Shown: in pieces, positions 32,961-40,969 of the stretch
Layout: every line of letters starts with the position of its first letter
Numbering within the stretch: position 1 is the stretch's first letter
Origin: Streptomyces ficellus
GTDB taxonomy: Bacteria; Actinomycetota; Actinomycetes; Streptomycetales; Streptomycetaceae
DNA length: 64,000 nucleotides
Assembly (NCBI RefSeq): GCF_030406405.1
Contig: NZ_JAUEPL010000036.1
Span: forward strand, 1-64,000
Direction: 5' to 3'
The notes under the pieces: model-generated
Seen by the model: only the letters and a program-made list of their open reading frames with translations
Databases searched by the model: none
Told to the model about the DNA's origin: nothing
Translations under genes and position numbers: made by a program

Positions 32961-33590
32961 GTGAAGGAACGCAAAGGAATGGCACTCATGAGTAATCGGT
33001 ATCGAACGGCGGCACTCAGAGCGGCGACCGGGGCGACTGTCGTAACACTGGCTGTGCTGTTGACCGCATGCGGCGGCGACGGTGGTAGCAAGGATGAGGG
33101 CAAGGAGCCGGAGAAGGCGGGTAGCGCTTCGTCGGCGCCGACTGGTCAGGAAACACGCAAGGGTGAGACCGGACCTACTGTGCCCGACACCAGTACCACC
33201 TTGGCGACCATCAACGGCAGCACCGGATTTCAGATCTTGATCCATACCGCTGTGAGGGACCAGGGCGGCTTTCTGACCGTCACGGGCAGTGTGAAAAACA
33301 CGTCGCCCAAGATGCTGATCGCGCCTCCTCAGTGGAGCGGTCAGGAGGTCAACGTGAAGCAGACAGGTCCGTCCTTTGCCGGCATCACACTCTTGGACAA
33401 GACAGAGAAGAAGCGCTATTACGTACTCCGCGACACGGACGGCTACCCGTTGACGACGACGGGTGTCACGACGGTGAAGCCGGGTGAGACCATTTCGATG
33501 TTCGCCCAGTTTCCCGCGCCGCCCGCGAACACCACCCAGGTGGACATCCAGATCCCGCAGATGCCGGTCGCGACGATCGAGATCTCCTGA
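32961..33590 (+). CDS. Lipoprotein of unknown function in the tad cluster
   Basis: The 209-residue protein has a lipobox (VLLTACGG) after a basic leader and hydrophobic stretch, so it is anchored to the outer face of the membrane. The mature part has a low-complexity linker and a beta-rich domain (FLTVTGSVKNTSP, then ISMFAQFPAPPANTTQVDIQ), as in DUF4352-like or immunoglobulin-like lipoproteins. The start could be GTG at 32961 or ATG at 32979 or 32988; the last gives the most usual leader. Its stop overlaps the start of the OmpA-like gene, so both belong to the pilus operon. Function is unknown. GC content is lower than that of most of the window. Confidence 0.75.
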   Translation: MKERKGMALMSNRYRTAALRAATGATVVTLAVLLTACGGDGGSKDEGKEPEKAGSASSAPTGQETRKGETGPTVPDTSTTLATINGSTGFQILIHTAVRDQGGFLTVTGSVKNTSPKMLIAPPQWSGQEVNVKQTGPSFAGITLLDKTEKKRYYVLRDTDGYPLTTTGVTTVKPGETISMFAQFPAPPANTTQVDIQIPQMPVATIEIS

Positions 33591-34243
33591 TGCGCACCGC
33601 CACGCCCTGCGCGCGCAGGACCTCCGTACGCCGACCCGCAGCGTCCGTGCTCGCTGCCGTGGTGCTGTTCGCCGGCGTCCAGATGAGCGGCGGCGCCTCC
33701 GGGGCATACGCCGATGACGTCCCGAGTACGCCACCGGGCACGGAGTCGACGCTGCCGCCACCGGAAGTCGACGGCAATTCACCCGGCCTCAAGATGCGTG
33801 ACGGCGCGACCCTCGCCCCGGCGAAGGTGCTGCCCCTCATTTCGATCGTCGAGTCCGAGGGCGGCGAGGAGCGGCGCGAGGAGACCAGTCAGAACCTGAA
33901 GTTCGCGCTCCAGGCGGAAGTCCTCTTCGGCAAGGACAGCGCCAAGCTGACCCCCGAGGCCAACGCCCGTATCGCCGCCATCGCCGAGGAGATCAAGAAG
34001 CAGAACGCCACCAAGGTCCGCGTCTTCGGCTTCACCGACAACCTCGGCTCCTCGGCCCACGGCGACGTGCTCTCCAAGCAGCGCGCGGACGCCGTGCACA
34101 AGGTGCTGTCACCCATGCTCGCCTCCGGCGGGATCACCTACGAGATCCGGGGCTACGGCGAGCAGTACCCGATCGCGGACAACAGCACGGAGGAAGGCCG
34201 CAAGAAGAACCGCCGCGTGGAGGTCTCCTTCCCGCGCGGCTGA
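33590..34243 (+). CDS. Secreted OmpA-family peptidoglycan-binding protein
   Basis: The 217-residue protein has a signal peptide, a Pro-rich linker and a C-terminal OmpA-like domain (FALQAEVLFGKDSAKLTPEA and VFGFTDNLGSSAHGDVLSKQ with the conserved Arg after it). Such domains bind the diaminopimelate of peptidoglycan. In a monoderm this would tie the pilus apparatus to the cell wall, a job done in Gram-negative tad clusters by an outer-membrane OmpA-like protein. The ATG shares a base with the preceding stop (TGATG). A terminator-like hairpin follows at 34265. Confidence 0.85.
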   Translation: MRTATPCARRTSVRRPAASVLAAVVLFAGVQMSGGASGAYADDVPSTPPGTESTLPPPEVDGNSPGLKMRDGATLAPAKVLPLISIVESEGGEERREETSQNLKFALQAEVLFGKDSAKLTPEANARIAAIAEEIKKQNATKVRVFGFTDNLGSSAHGDVLSKQRADAVHKVLSPMLASGGITYEIRGYGEQYPIADNSTEEGRKKNRRVEVSFPRG

Positions 34244-34264
34244 TGCGCGCTCTCAGGCCGGGTG

Positions 34265-34295
34265 GGCGGACCGCCCCTACAGCAGGTGGTCCGCC
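34265..34295 (+). terminator. Putative terminator after the OmpA-like gene
   Basis: An 8-bp perfect stem (GGCGGACC, 34265-34272, with 34288-34295) closes a 15-base loop 21 bases after the stop. It probably ends the pilus operon before the toxin gene. The remaining gene-free DNA to 34468 shows nothing I can assign. Confidence 0.55.
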
Positions 34296-34468
34296 TTCCC
34301 GGCCTTGACCAGCACGAGCACGGTGATCGAAGCACTCCATTACCCGGTTCCTGGGGTGCCGCTGCCTTCGCCGGTCCCGTTACGCCCGGATAGGGAAAGG
34401 GCCGGCAGACGGGAAGGTTGGGCCCTGGGGCCCAAGACGTGGGGCGGGGGTCGCCTTAGCGTCGGGGC

Positions 34469-36769
34469 ATGTCTGCAACAGGGGCCGGTGGTGGGGGAGT
34501 TGTGCCGCGACGGCGGCCGTTGCCGCGTGCGGTTCACGCCGTGCTGGTTCTGGTGCGGCTGGTGTTCGGCGTCACGCTGCTCGGCGCGCTCGGGGTGTTG
34601 CTGCTGGCCGCGTCGCTGGGCGGGGTGGACGGGGAGCTGATCGCCTGGGTCCTGTACGGGGCCATGCCCGGTACGGCGGGGTTCCTGCTCGGGCGGCGGG
34701 TGTGGACGGGCGGGGCGTGGGTACGGCGCGGACTGCTTGCCGTGCAGGGCTGGTTCATCGCGGGCGCCCTGGGGACGTTGGCGGACGGTGACGCCCGTGG
34801 GGTACCGCAGTTGGTGATCCCCGTCGTCGTCGCCGTGCTGCTGTGCCGGCGGTCCTCGCGCGAGTGGTTCCTGCTGCCGGGCGGCGAGCGGGCGTCGCCG
34901 CACCGGCCGTTCCGGTTGGCTCGCATGATCAAGTGGCGTACGCAGGGCGGGCAGACGACCACGGAGTACGTCGGGCTCGTCCTGCTCGTCGCGGCGATCA
35001 TCGGCGCGCTGGTGGTGTCGGGCGTCGGGGGCCAGGTCGTCGGCGGGCTCCGGGCCGCGGTGTGCGCGGTGGTGGGTACCGGGTGCGAGGCCGGCGGCAG
35101 CGGTGGGGGAGGGGTCGACGCCGGGGACGGGGTGCGGCCGGGGCGGGCCGGCGACGGTGACGGTCCCGGCTCGCAGGGCGACACGGGACAGGACGACACG
35201 GGTCAGGACGGTCCCGTCTGGCAGGACGGCACCGGTCAGGACGGTCCCGGCTCGCAGGACGGTGCTGGTGAGCCGGACGACACCGCCGCACCCCGGGAGG
35301 GCGGCGGCGACGACGGGGAGAGCTGTACCTCGGGAGTCGGCGCCTTCCTCTCCTGCGGCGCCCGCCAAGTCGGCGGGTTCTTCGAGGGCGTCTTCAAGGA
35401 CGGGCTGTGGGGTGACATCACCGGCACCTTCGACACGATCCTGCACCCCATCAAGGCCTGGGAGGGCATCAAGGAGTACGGCAAGAGCCTCGGCGAGCAG
35501 TGGCTGAAGGACGCCGGGGGCGCCCTCGACAAGTGGCAGGAGGGCGACTACCTGGGCGCCCTGTGGGACTGGGGCACCGCGTCCCTGGGCACCGGCGTGA
35601 CCGTCCTCGACGACGTGTTCGTCGGCGACGACGTGCGCGGCATGTGGAACCGCGGCGACCAGGGCCAGGCCATCGGCACCGTGCTGTGGAACGTCGGGTC
35701 CCTGTTCATCCCCGGCTACGGCGAGGCCAAGCTCGTGGGAAAGCTCGGCAGACTGGGCAAGCTCGGAAAGCTGGGCGCGGTCGGGGAGCTGGCACAGAAG
35801 GCGTCCGAGGCGGCGGCCAAGGCCCGTAAAGCCGCCGACGCCGGAGACCTGGACGCCGCGGAGGCGGCCGCCCGCGAGGCGCGCCGGCACGCCGACGAGG
35901 CCGCCGAGAAGGCGGGCCTCACGGGCTGCACGTTCAGCTGGGGCGGCCGTCCCGAAGACGGCCCTACCGAAGGCGGCCGTACCGAAGGCGGCCCTACCGG
36001 AATCCCGTACGCGGCAGGCGTCGAAGGCCCCGGCACCGGGCTCCTCGCGGCGCGCGCCCCCGCCGCCGTCCCCGTACAGCTGCTCGCCGAGCCGGCCTGC
36101 GGCGAGGGTGACGACCCGGCGAGGACGGAGGCCGCCCGGCAGGCGGACCGCGACGCGGACGCGGCCGAACAGGCCGTCGCGGACGCCAAGAAGAAGCGCA
36201 ACGGCCCCAAGGAGTGGCCGCCGCCCACGCCCGGCGACAAGAACGACCCGCGCAACTACGAACCGCCGGAGTGGGCCAAGGGCTTGGAGGACCCCGAGCT
36301 CGGCGACGCCGACAAGGGCGACGGCGCGTGGCGCAGCCGCAATCGCAACCCCGAGCCGACCTGGGCCAACGAGGCGTGGCTGCGCTACCAGGAGCAGGTC
36401 AGCGGCACCGTGCGCGGCAAGGAGTACGTCGTACCGCATCCGGACGCGGGCAGGCGGCCGGTCGAGTACGACGGCTGGGACGCCGACCGGCAGACGTTCC
36501 TGGAGGCCAAGCTCGGCTACACCGGCTATCTGGCCAACGAGGACGGCAAGCCGGTCGCCCGGCTGACGGAGAGCGGGAAGGCGAGGTTCCTGGAGGAGGC
36601 GCGCGGGCAGGTGGCCGCGTCCGGTGGCCGGGCGATCGAGTGGCATTTCTCGGACCCGATGGTGGCGCGGGCGGCGCGGCTGGCGTTCCTCGACGAGGAC
36701 CTGCCGATCAAGGTGGTCCACACGCCTCAGAAACGACCGGTCTCCGGCCCGATGAGGCCCGGTGGGTGA
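34469..36769 (+). CDS. Polymorphic toxin: membrane and Flp-pilin-like N-terminus, C-terminal Tox-REase-5-like nuclease
   Basis: The protein has 766 residues. Residues 20-135 form about four transmembrane helices. At 153-190 comes a class III prepilin-like segment, MIKWRTQGGQTTTEYVG then a helix, with the same GQxxxE pattern as the Flp and TadE proteins encoded upstream (putative cleavage Gly161-Gln162, Glu166 at +5). A Gly/Asp/Gln repeat linker (about 230-275) and a helical, hydrophobic pretoxin region (about 295-500) follow. The C-terminal 130 residues (from YQEQVSG at 640) match the Tox-REase-5 toxin domain, with Asp668 and the ExK pair Glu679-Lys681 of a restriction-endonuclease fold. It would cut nucleic acid in competitors. 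An internal Met153 start without the membrane part is possible but lacks a good ribosome binding site. An Imm52-like gene follows. Confidence 0.8.
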   Translation: MSATGAGGGGVVPRRRPLPRAVHAVLVLVRLVFGVTLLGALGVLLLAASLGGVDGELIAWVLYGAMPGTAGFLLGRRVWTGGAWVRRGLLAVQGWFIAGALGTLADGDARGVPQLVIPVVVAVLLCRRSSREWFLLPGGERASPHRPFRLARMIKWRTQGGQTTTEYVGLVLLVAAIIGALVVSGVGGQVVGGLRAAVCAVVGTGCEAGGSGGGGVDAGDGVRPGRAGDGDGPGSQGDTGQDDTGQDGPVWQDGTGQDGPGSQDGAGEPDDTAAPREGGGDDGESCTSGVGAFLSCGARQVGGFFEGVFKDGLWGDITGTFDTILHPIKAWEGIKEYGKSLGEQWLKDAGGALDKWQEGDYLGALWDWGTASLGTGVTVLDDVFVGDDVRGMWNRGDQGQAIGTVLWNVGSLFIPGYGEAKLVGKLGRLGKLGKLGAVGELAQKASEAAAKARKAADAGDLDAAEAAAREARRHADEAAEKAGLTGCTFSWGGRPEDGPTEGGRTEGGPTGIPYAAGVEGPGTGLLAARAPAAVPVQLLAEPACGEGDDPARTEAARQADRDADAAEQAVADAKKKRNGPKEWPPPTPGDKNDPRNYEPPEWAKGLEDPELGDADKGDGAWRSRNRNPEPTWANEAWLRYQEQVSGTVRGKEYVVPHPDAGRRPVEYDGWDADRQTFLEAKLGYTGYLANEDGKPVARLTESGKARFLEEARGQVAASGGRAIEWHFSDPMVARAARLAFLDEDLPIKVVHTPQKRPVSGPMRPGG

Positions 36770-36822
36770 AAACCGTTCCCTAGGATGCGGCGAGGGGGGG
36801 AGCCTACAGAGGAGGACAGACC

Positions 36823-37581
36823 ATGAGGCGAGTCGTACGGGGCTTCTGGGGGCCGAGGCCCGAGTCGGAACGGGAGCTCGCCGCCCGCTGGAGCGCGCTG
36901 CTGACGCGGCTGCGGGACATCGACCCGGCCGTCTTCGGCACCTGGCAGGAGGTCCCGGACGCGACGAACACCGACGCGCTCGCCGCCCGCCTGCGTGAGC
37001 GCAACGCGGGTGACGACTGGTCGGACCGCAAGGGGTACGCGATGGCGCTGTCCACGCCCGCCGCCAACCCGGTCAAGGTGAGCGTCAGCGGCACCGGGGG
37101 AGGGGTGTCGGAGCACCTTCCCATGAGCGTGGTGCTCACGATCACTGCCCCCGACGACGACGGCGCCGCCCTGCCGTACGCCGAGATCCTCCGTGCCGTC
37201 GCCGAGACATGGGACGTCGACTGGGGCGAGGTGACGCAGACCGAGCTCCAGCTCGCCCTGGAGGACGACGGCCGGGAGCCCGGTCAGGCGTGTGTCGGCT
37301 GGGCGGGTTACCTGTCCGAGCGACGCGCCGCCCTCCTCACCGGTGCCGGTGCCGGTGCCGGTGCCGACGCCGCCCTCCTTGCCGGCGCCGGCAAGGCGCC
37401 CGACGTGCCCGGCAAGGCACCCGGCCTGCCCGGGAAGACGGAGCCGACCGAGCACGGCGGGCTGCTGCTGGACCTCTCCGGTGCCGGCGGCGTCGAGGAC
37501 CTCGTCGCCGTCAACCGCGAGGTCCGCGCCACCGGCGCCCTGGAGGCGCTGCCCCGGCCGATGGACAGGGCCAAGCTGTGA
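36823..37581 (+). CDS. Imm52-like immunity protein
   Basis: The 252-residue cytoplasmic protein begins MRRVVRGFWGPRPESEREL, the recognisable start of the Imm52 family, which accompanies Tox-REase-5 toxins in polymorphic toxin loci. WDVDWGEVTQ and VGWAGYLSERRAAL are later conserved-looking blocks. A Gly/Ala/Pro-rich insert around residues 168-205 is encoded by GGTGCC repeats. GGAGGA lies 6 bases before the ATG. Position directly after the toxin gene (53 bp) is what an immunity gene needs. It presumably binds and blocks the nuclease domain in the producer. The stop overlaps the next GTG. Confidence 0.75.
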   Translation: MRRVVRGFWGPRPESERELAARWSALLTRLRDIDPAVFGTWQEVPDATNTDALAARLRERNAGDDWSDRKGYAMALSTPAANPVKVSVSGTGGGVSEHLPMSVVLTITAPDDDGAALPYAEILRAVAETWDVDWGEVTQTELQLALEDDGREPGQACVGWAGYLSERRAALLTGAGAGAGADAALLAGAGKAPDVPGKAPGLPGKTEPTEHGGLLLDLSGAGGVEDLVAVNREVRATGALEALPRPMDRAKL

Positions 37582-38123
37582 AGGCGACGGGCACCCCGTT
37601 CGACGTCACCGAGGCCGTGGCCGCCGTCGACGCCCTGCTCGCGAGGCCGCTCCCGGAGGACGGCCCGACCCGGTGGGAGCCGGGCTCGGAGAGCTGGAGC
37701 GGCAGCTACGGCGCCGGGTTCCGGCTGGCCCCGCTGTGGGAGAGCCGCGCCTACGTCGGCGTGCCGGGGCCCGAGTGGGACACCGCGCAGGAGGAGGCGG
37801 AGAGGTACTTCGCGGAGCTGACGGGCGCGCTGGACGAGCGCTGGGGGCCGCACCGGGAGGTCGGCATGCGCGCGTTGCTGCTGGGCGACGCGGACGACGA
37901 GTCGGTGCCGCCGCTCTTCGCGGAGCTGCGCGCCTTCGGCCTCTACGGCGAGCTGATGGTGTGGGGCCCGGTCGGCTCCCCGCACGGGCCGCGCTGGGTG
38001 GCGGTGAGCGTGGGCCAGTGCGACGAGGACGCCCCGCACATGATGGTGGCCGCAGTCACTGACGTACCGATCCAGGACGTACCGATCGAGGACGTACCGA
38101 TCGGGGAACTGCCCACCGGCTGA
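37578..38123 (+). CDS. Unknown protein coupled to the immunity gene
   Basis: The 181-residue soluble protein is translated from a GTG overlapping the immunity stop (GTGA). It has no signal peptide or membrane segment. Readable blocks are SWSGSYGAGFRLAPLWESRA and ERYFAELTGALDERWGPHRE, giving an alpha/beta look seen in several immunity families, but I cannot name one. The end is a 15-bp tandem repeat encoding DVPIQ/DVPIE/DVPIG. Tight coupling suggests a second immunity protein or an accessory of the toxin locus. Confidence 0.7.
   Translation: MKATGTPFDVTEAVAAVDALLARPLPEDGPTRWEPGSESWSGSYGAGFRLAPLWESRAYVGVPGPEWDTAQEEAERYFAELTGALDERWGPHREVGMRALLLGDADDESVPPLFAELRAFGLYGELMVWGPVGSPHGPRWVAVSVGQCDEDAPHMMVAAVTDVPIQDVPIEDVPIGELPTG
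38060..38104 (+). repeat. Three tandem copies of a 15-bp unit
   Basis: GACGTACCGATC plus one variable codon (CAG, GAG, GGG) is repeated three times in frame near the end of the coupled unknown gene. Confidence 0.85.
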
Positions 38124-38139
38124 CGCGATAATCGACCGC

Positions 38140-39255
38140 ATGTTCCCGCAACAAGATCGCCGGACCTCGGCCGCGCTCGCCCTGTGGGGGTATGTGGCGG
38201 TACGGGTGGTGGGGCTGGCGGTCCTCGCGGTGGCCGCCGCCGTGGCCGGTGAGGACGTACTGCACCGGCTCAAGGGGCGCTGGGACTCCGTCTGGTACGT
38301 GCGGATCGCCGAGCACGGCTACGGTCACGAGGTCACACTCCCCCACGGCGGCGTCCACTCCGACCTGGCGTTCTTCCCGCTGCTGCCCGCCCTGGAGCGG
38401 GGCCTGTCGGAGGTGCTGCCGATCGACGCCGCGACCGCCGGGCTGCTCGTGTCGTGGGCGGCCTCGCTCGCCGCCGCGTGGGGCATCCACGCGGTCGGGG
38501 CACAGGTCGCCGGGCGGCGCGCCGGGGTGGTGCTGGCGGTGCTGTGGGGCGTGTACCCGACCGCGTTCGTGCAGTCGATGGCGTACACCGAGGCGCTGTT
38601 CACCGCGCTCGCCGCCTGGTCGCTGTACGCGGTGCTGCGCGGCCGGTGGGTCTGGGCGGGCGCCTTGTGCGTCCTCGCCGGGCTCACCCGGCCGTCAGCC
38701 GCCGCGCTCATCGCGGCGCTCGGTATCACCGCCGTCGTGACGGTGGTGAGGGAGCGGCGGGTGACGGCCCGGATGGCCGCCGGGGTGCTGCTGGCACCGC
38801 TGGGCTGGCTGGGGTACGTGGTCTTCGTCGCCGTGCGCGAGGGCAGCGCGACCGCGTACTTCGAGGTGCAGGCCGCGTGGGGCAACAGTATCGACGGGGG
38901 CGTGGCGCTCGCCCGCTTCGTGTGGCAGAACCTGACCGGTCCGGCGCCGCTCGCCGGTGTCGGCCTGTGCGCGGCGCTGGCGCTGGTCGGCTGGGCGGTG
39001 TGGCTGTGCGTCAGGCAGCGCCAGCCGCTGCCGGTCCTTGTGTACGGCATCGCGGTGGTCGTCATCTCCCTGGTCGGCGCCGCGTACTTCGGCTCCCGGC
39101 CGCGCCTGATGATGCCCGCGTTCCCGCTGCTGCTCCCGGCTGCGGTGGCCCTGGCGCGGCTGCGCGACCGCGGCGTGGCGCTGGTGCTGGCCGCGCTGGC
39201 GCTGGCGTCGGGGGTGTACGGGGCGTTCACGCTGCTGGGGCCGGGTCCGCCGTGA
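38140..39255 (+). CDS. PIG-V-like membrane mannosyltransferase
   Basis: The 371-residue protein has about nine transmembrane helices. The first extracytoplasmic loop reads GRWDSVWYVRIAEHGYG and is followed by SDLAFFPLLPALERG, the hallmark of bacterial relatives of PIG-V (GT76 mannosyltransferases). YTEALFTALAAWSLY and GLTRPSA are also typical. It should use polyprenyl-phosphate mannose to extend a surface glycan or glycolipid; the acceptor is unknown. It starts 17 bp after the toxin-locus unknown gene with no clear ribosome binding site, and its 3' end overlaps the DUF192 gene tail to tail. Confidence 0.8.
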   Translation: MFPQQDRRTSAALALWGYVAVRVVGLAVLAVAAAVAGEDVLHRLKGRWDSVWYVRIAEHGYGHEVTLPHGGVHSDLAFFPLLPALERGLSEVLPIDAATAGLLVSWAASLAAAWGIHAVGAQVAGRRAGVVLAVLWGVYPTAFVQSMAYTEALFTALAAWSLYAVLRGRWVWAGALCVLAGLTRPSAAALIAALGITAVVTVVRERRVTARMAAGVLLAPLGWLGYVVFVAVREGSATAYFEVQAAWGNSIDGGVALARFVWQNLTGPAPLAGVGLCAALALVGWAVWLCVRQRQPLPVLVYGIAVVVISLVGAAYFGSRPRLMMPAFPLLLPAAVALARLRDRGVALVLAALALASGVYGAFTLLGPGPP

Positions 39256-39598
39256 TGGCCAGGCGGGTGCCGGGCCGGATGCCCCAGCGTGCCATCGCCC
39301 CGGCCTCGGCCTCCAGGACGTGCCGGGCGCGCGGGCGGGGCAGGCCGAGGCGGCCGGGCTCCATGGTGACCACGTCGACGACCCTCAACCGCCGGTCGAG
39401 GTACGCCACGTCGATGGCGAACCGCATCCGGAAGGTGTGCACGCTGTTGCAGGGGCTCAGCAGCAGCGCCCCGTCGATGCCGTCCCGGCCCAGCAGGCCG
39501 CGCCGCCGGGTGCGGTAGGAGGCGGCGATCTCGACCGGTATCGGTACGCCGTGGTCCGGGGCGGTCAACACACCGGTGCCGTTACGCCATTGGCCCAT
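39227..39598 (-). CDS. DUF192 family protein
   Basis: The 123-residue protein carries the DUF192 pattern: TRRRGLLGRDGIDGALLLSP, then NSVHTFRMRFAIDVAYLD, and a hydrophobic/basic end (GMRP-like GIRPGTRLAI). Members are small beta-barrel proteins of unknown role, often found near pilus or envelope genes in actinobacteria. The gene is transcribed against its neighbours. Its end overlaps the mannosyltransferase gene by 29 bp, and its start is divergent from the prepilin peptidase gene, 89 bp away. Confidence 0.85.
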   Translation of the reverse strand: MGQWRNGTGVLTAPDHGVPIPVEIAASYRTRRRGLLGRDGIDGALLLSPCNSVHTFRMRFAIDVAYLDRRLRVVDVVTMEPGRLGLPRPRARHVLEAEAGAMARWGIRPGTRLAITADPAPAA

Positions 39599-39687
39599 GG
39601 GCGACGACCGTAGCGTGGGCCCCGCCCCGGCGGGAGTGGGCCCGTGGGCCCATGACCGGCCGCCCGCCCGGTCCTAGGGTCGGGTGC

Positions 39688-40464
39688 GTGTACGCCACGC
39701 TGATCGCCGTCGCCGTCCTGTGGGGCGCCGCCACCGGCCTGCTCGTACCGCGCGCCGCGTACCGCCTGTCCGTCGCGCCCGGCCGGCCGTGGCGCGACGC
39801 CTGCCCGGAAGGGCACCCGTTCACGGGCCCGGCGGGCGGCTGGCTCGGCCCCGCCCGCTGCGCGCCGTGCGGCCCCGGCACGTCCCCCGCGGCCGCCGTG
39901 CCCGTCGTCACCGCCGTGCCCGCCGTGTCCGTCGTCACCGCGCTCGCCTGCGGGGCGCTCGCGGCGGCGACCGGCGCGCGGCCCGAGCTGGCGGTGTGGC
40001 TGCTGATCGCGCCGGTCGCGGTGGTGCTGGCCCTGGTCGACCGGGCCGTGCGCCGGCTGCCGGACCGGCTGACACTGCCGCTCGCCGCCGGGGCGGCCGC
40101 CCTGCTGGGCGGCGCCGCGCTGCTGCCGGGGAGCGCGGGGGCGTGGCCGACCGCGCTGCTCGGCGGGCTCGCGCTGGGCGCGGGCTACCTCGTGCTGTTC
40201 CTGGTCAACCCCAGCGGCATGGGCTTCGGTGACGTGAAGCTGGCGCTCGCGCTGGGCGTCGTGCTGGGCTGGTACGGCTGGGGCGTGCTGTTCATGGGCG
40301 CCTTCGCCGGGTTCCTGTTCGGGGCGGTGTACGGGTTCGGGCTGGTCGCGCAGCGGCGGGCGAGCCGCAAGAGCACCATCCCGTTCGGGCCGTTCATGAT
40401 CGGCGGGGCGCTGGCGGGCGTGCTGCTGGGGGCGCTCGCGGCGGGCCCGGCGGGCACCCAGTGA
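39688..40464 (+). CDS. A24 family prepilin peptidase (TadV/CpaA-like)
   Basis: The 258-residue membrane aspartic protease has the two catalytic Asp regions LVDRAVRRLPDRLTLP and GMGFGDVKLALALG. A cysteine-containing cytoplasmic loop (ACPEGH...CAPC) recalls the zinc loop of larger peptidases. It should cleave the leaders of the Flp pilin, the TadE-like proteins and possibly the toxin protein. It is outside the pilus operon, about 7 kb downstream of the pilin gene. I prefer the GTG at 39688, where a TAGGGT -10-like hexamer 13 bases before suggests a leaderless transcript; ATG at 39652 is the alternative. Confidence 0.85.
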   Translation: MYATLIAVAVLWGAATGLLVPRAAYRLSVAPGRPWRDACPEGHPFTGPAGGWLGPARCAPCGPGTSPAAAVPVVTAVPAVSVVTALACGALAAATGARPELAVWLLIAPVAVVLALVDRAVRRLPDRLTLPLAAGAAALLGGAALLPGSAGAWPTALLGGLALGAGYLVLFLVNPSGMGFGDVKLALALGVVLGWYGWGVLFMGAFAGFLFGAVYGFGLVAQRRASRKSTIPFGPFMIGGALAGVLLGALAAGPAGTQ

Positions 40465-40526
40465 CAAGCCCACTGACAAGACCAGTGACAAGCCCACTCG
40501 CAAGACAGGCCCGCTCCGCAGCGGGC
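40458..40526 (+). repeat. 17-bp direct repeat and hairpin between peptidase and cupin genes
   Basis: CCAGTGACAAGCCCACT occurs at 40458-40474 (covering the peptidase stop codon) and 40482-40498. A GCCCGCT-CCGC-AGCGGGC hairpin lies at 40509-40526, 13 bases before the cupin ATG; it may terminate transcription or act as a leader structure. Confidence 0.75.
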
Positions 40527-40539
40527 AAGATTTCCTGTC

Positions 40540-40938
40540 ATGGATACGAAGCCGGTGAACCTCACCGAAACCCTCGCCACCTTCGACGACATCTACAGCC
40601 CGCGCATCGTCGCCCGTATGAACGACTACGACGTGAAGATCGCGCACGCCGCTGGTGACCACGTATGGCACGTCCACGACGACACGGACGAGTTCTTCCT
40701 GGTCCTGGACGGACGGTTCAGCATCGCGCTGCGCGCCGCCGACGGCACCGAGCGGACGGTCGAGCTGCGGCGCGGCGACACCTTCGTCGTACCGAAGGGC
40801 ACCGAGCACAAGCCGTCCGCGCCTGAGGGGGCGTCAATCCTGATGTTCGAACCGTCGGGGACGCTGTCGACCGGTGACCGCCATGAGGGGGAGATTCCGG
40901 AAAACGTCGACGGCACCACGGGCCACGAGCTGACCTGA
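40540..40938 (+). CDS. Cupin domain protein
   Basis: The 132-residue protein folds as one small cupin barrel. The metal-binding pattern reads HVWHVHDDTDEFFLVLDGRF, and the second motif PKGTEHKPSAPEG is also seen. Such single-domain cupins include isomerases, dioxygenases and sensors; activity cannot be assigned. The C-terminus (RHEGEIPENVDGTTGHELT) is acidic and is seen in many Streptomyces relatives. It lies 31 bp before the DUF2079 gene in the same direction. Confidence 0.85.
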   Translation: MDTKPVNLTETLATFDDIYSPRIVARMNDYDVKIAHAAGDHVWHVHDDTDEFFLVLDGRFSIALRAADGTERTVELRRGDTFVVPKGTEHKPSAPEGASILMFEPSGTLSTGDRHEGEIPENVDGTTGHELT

Positions 40939-40969
40939 GCGACCAGACCGCCGCCTAGCATGCGGCCAT

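Noticed and set aside
40840..40860. GTTCGAACC-like tRNA T-loop sequence
   Set aside because: It is within the cupin coding frame, and no acceptor or anticodon stems surround it.
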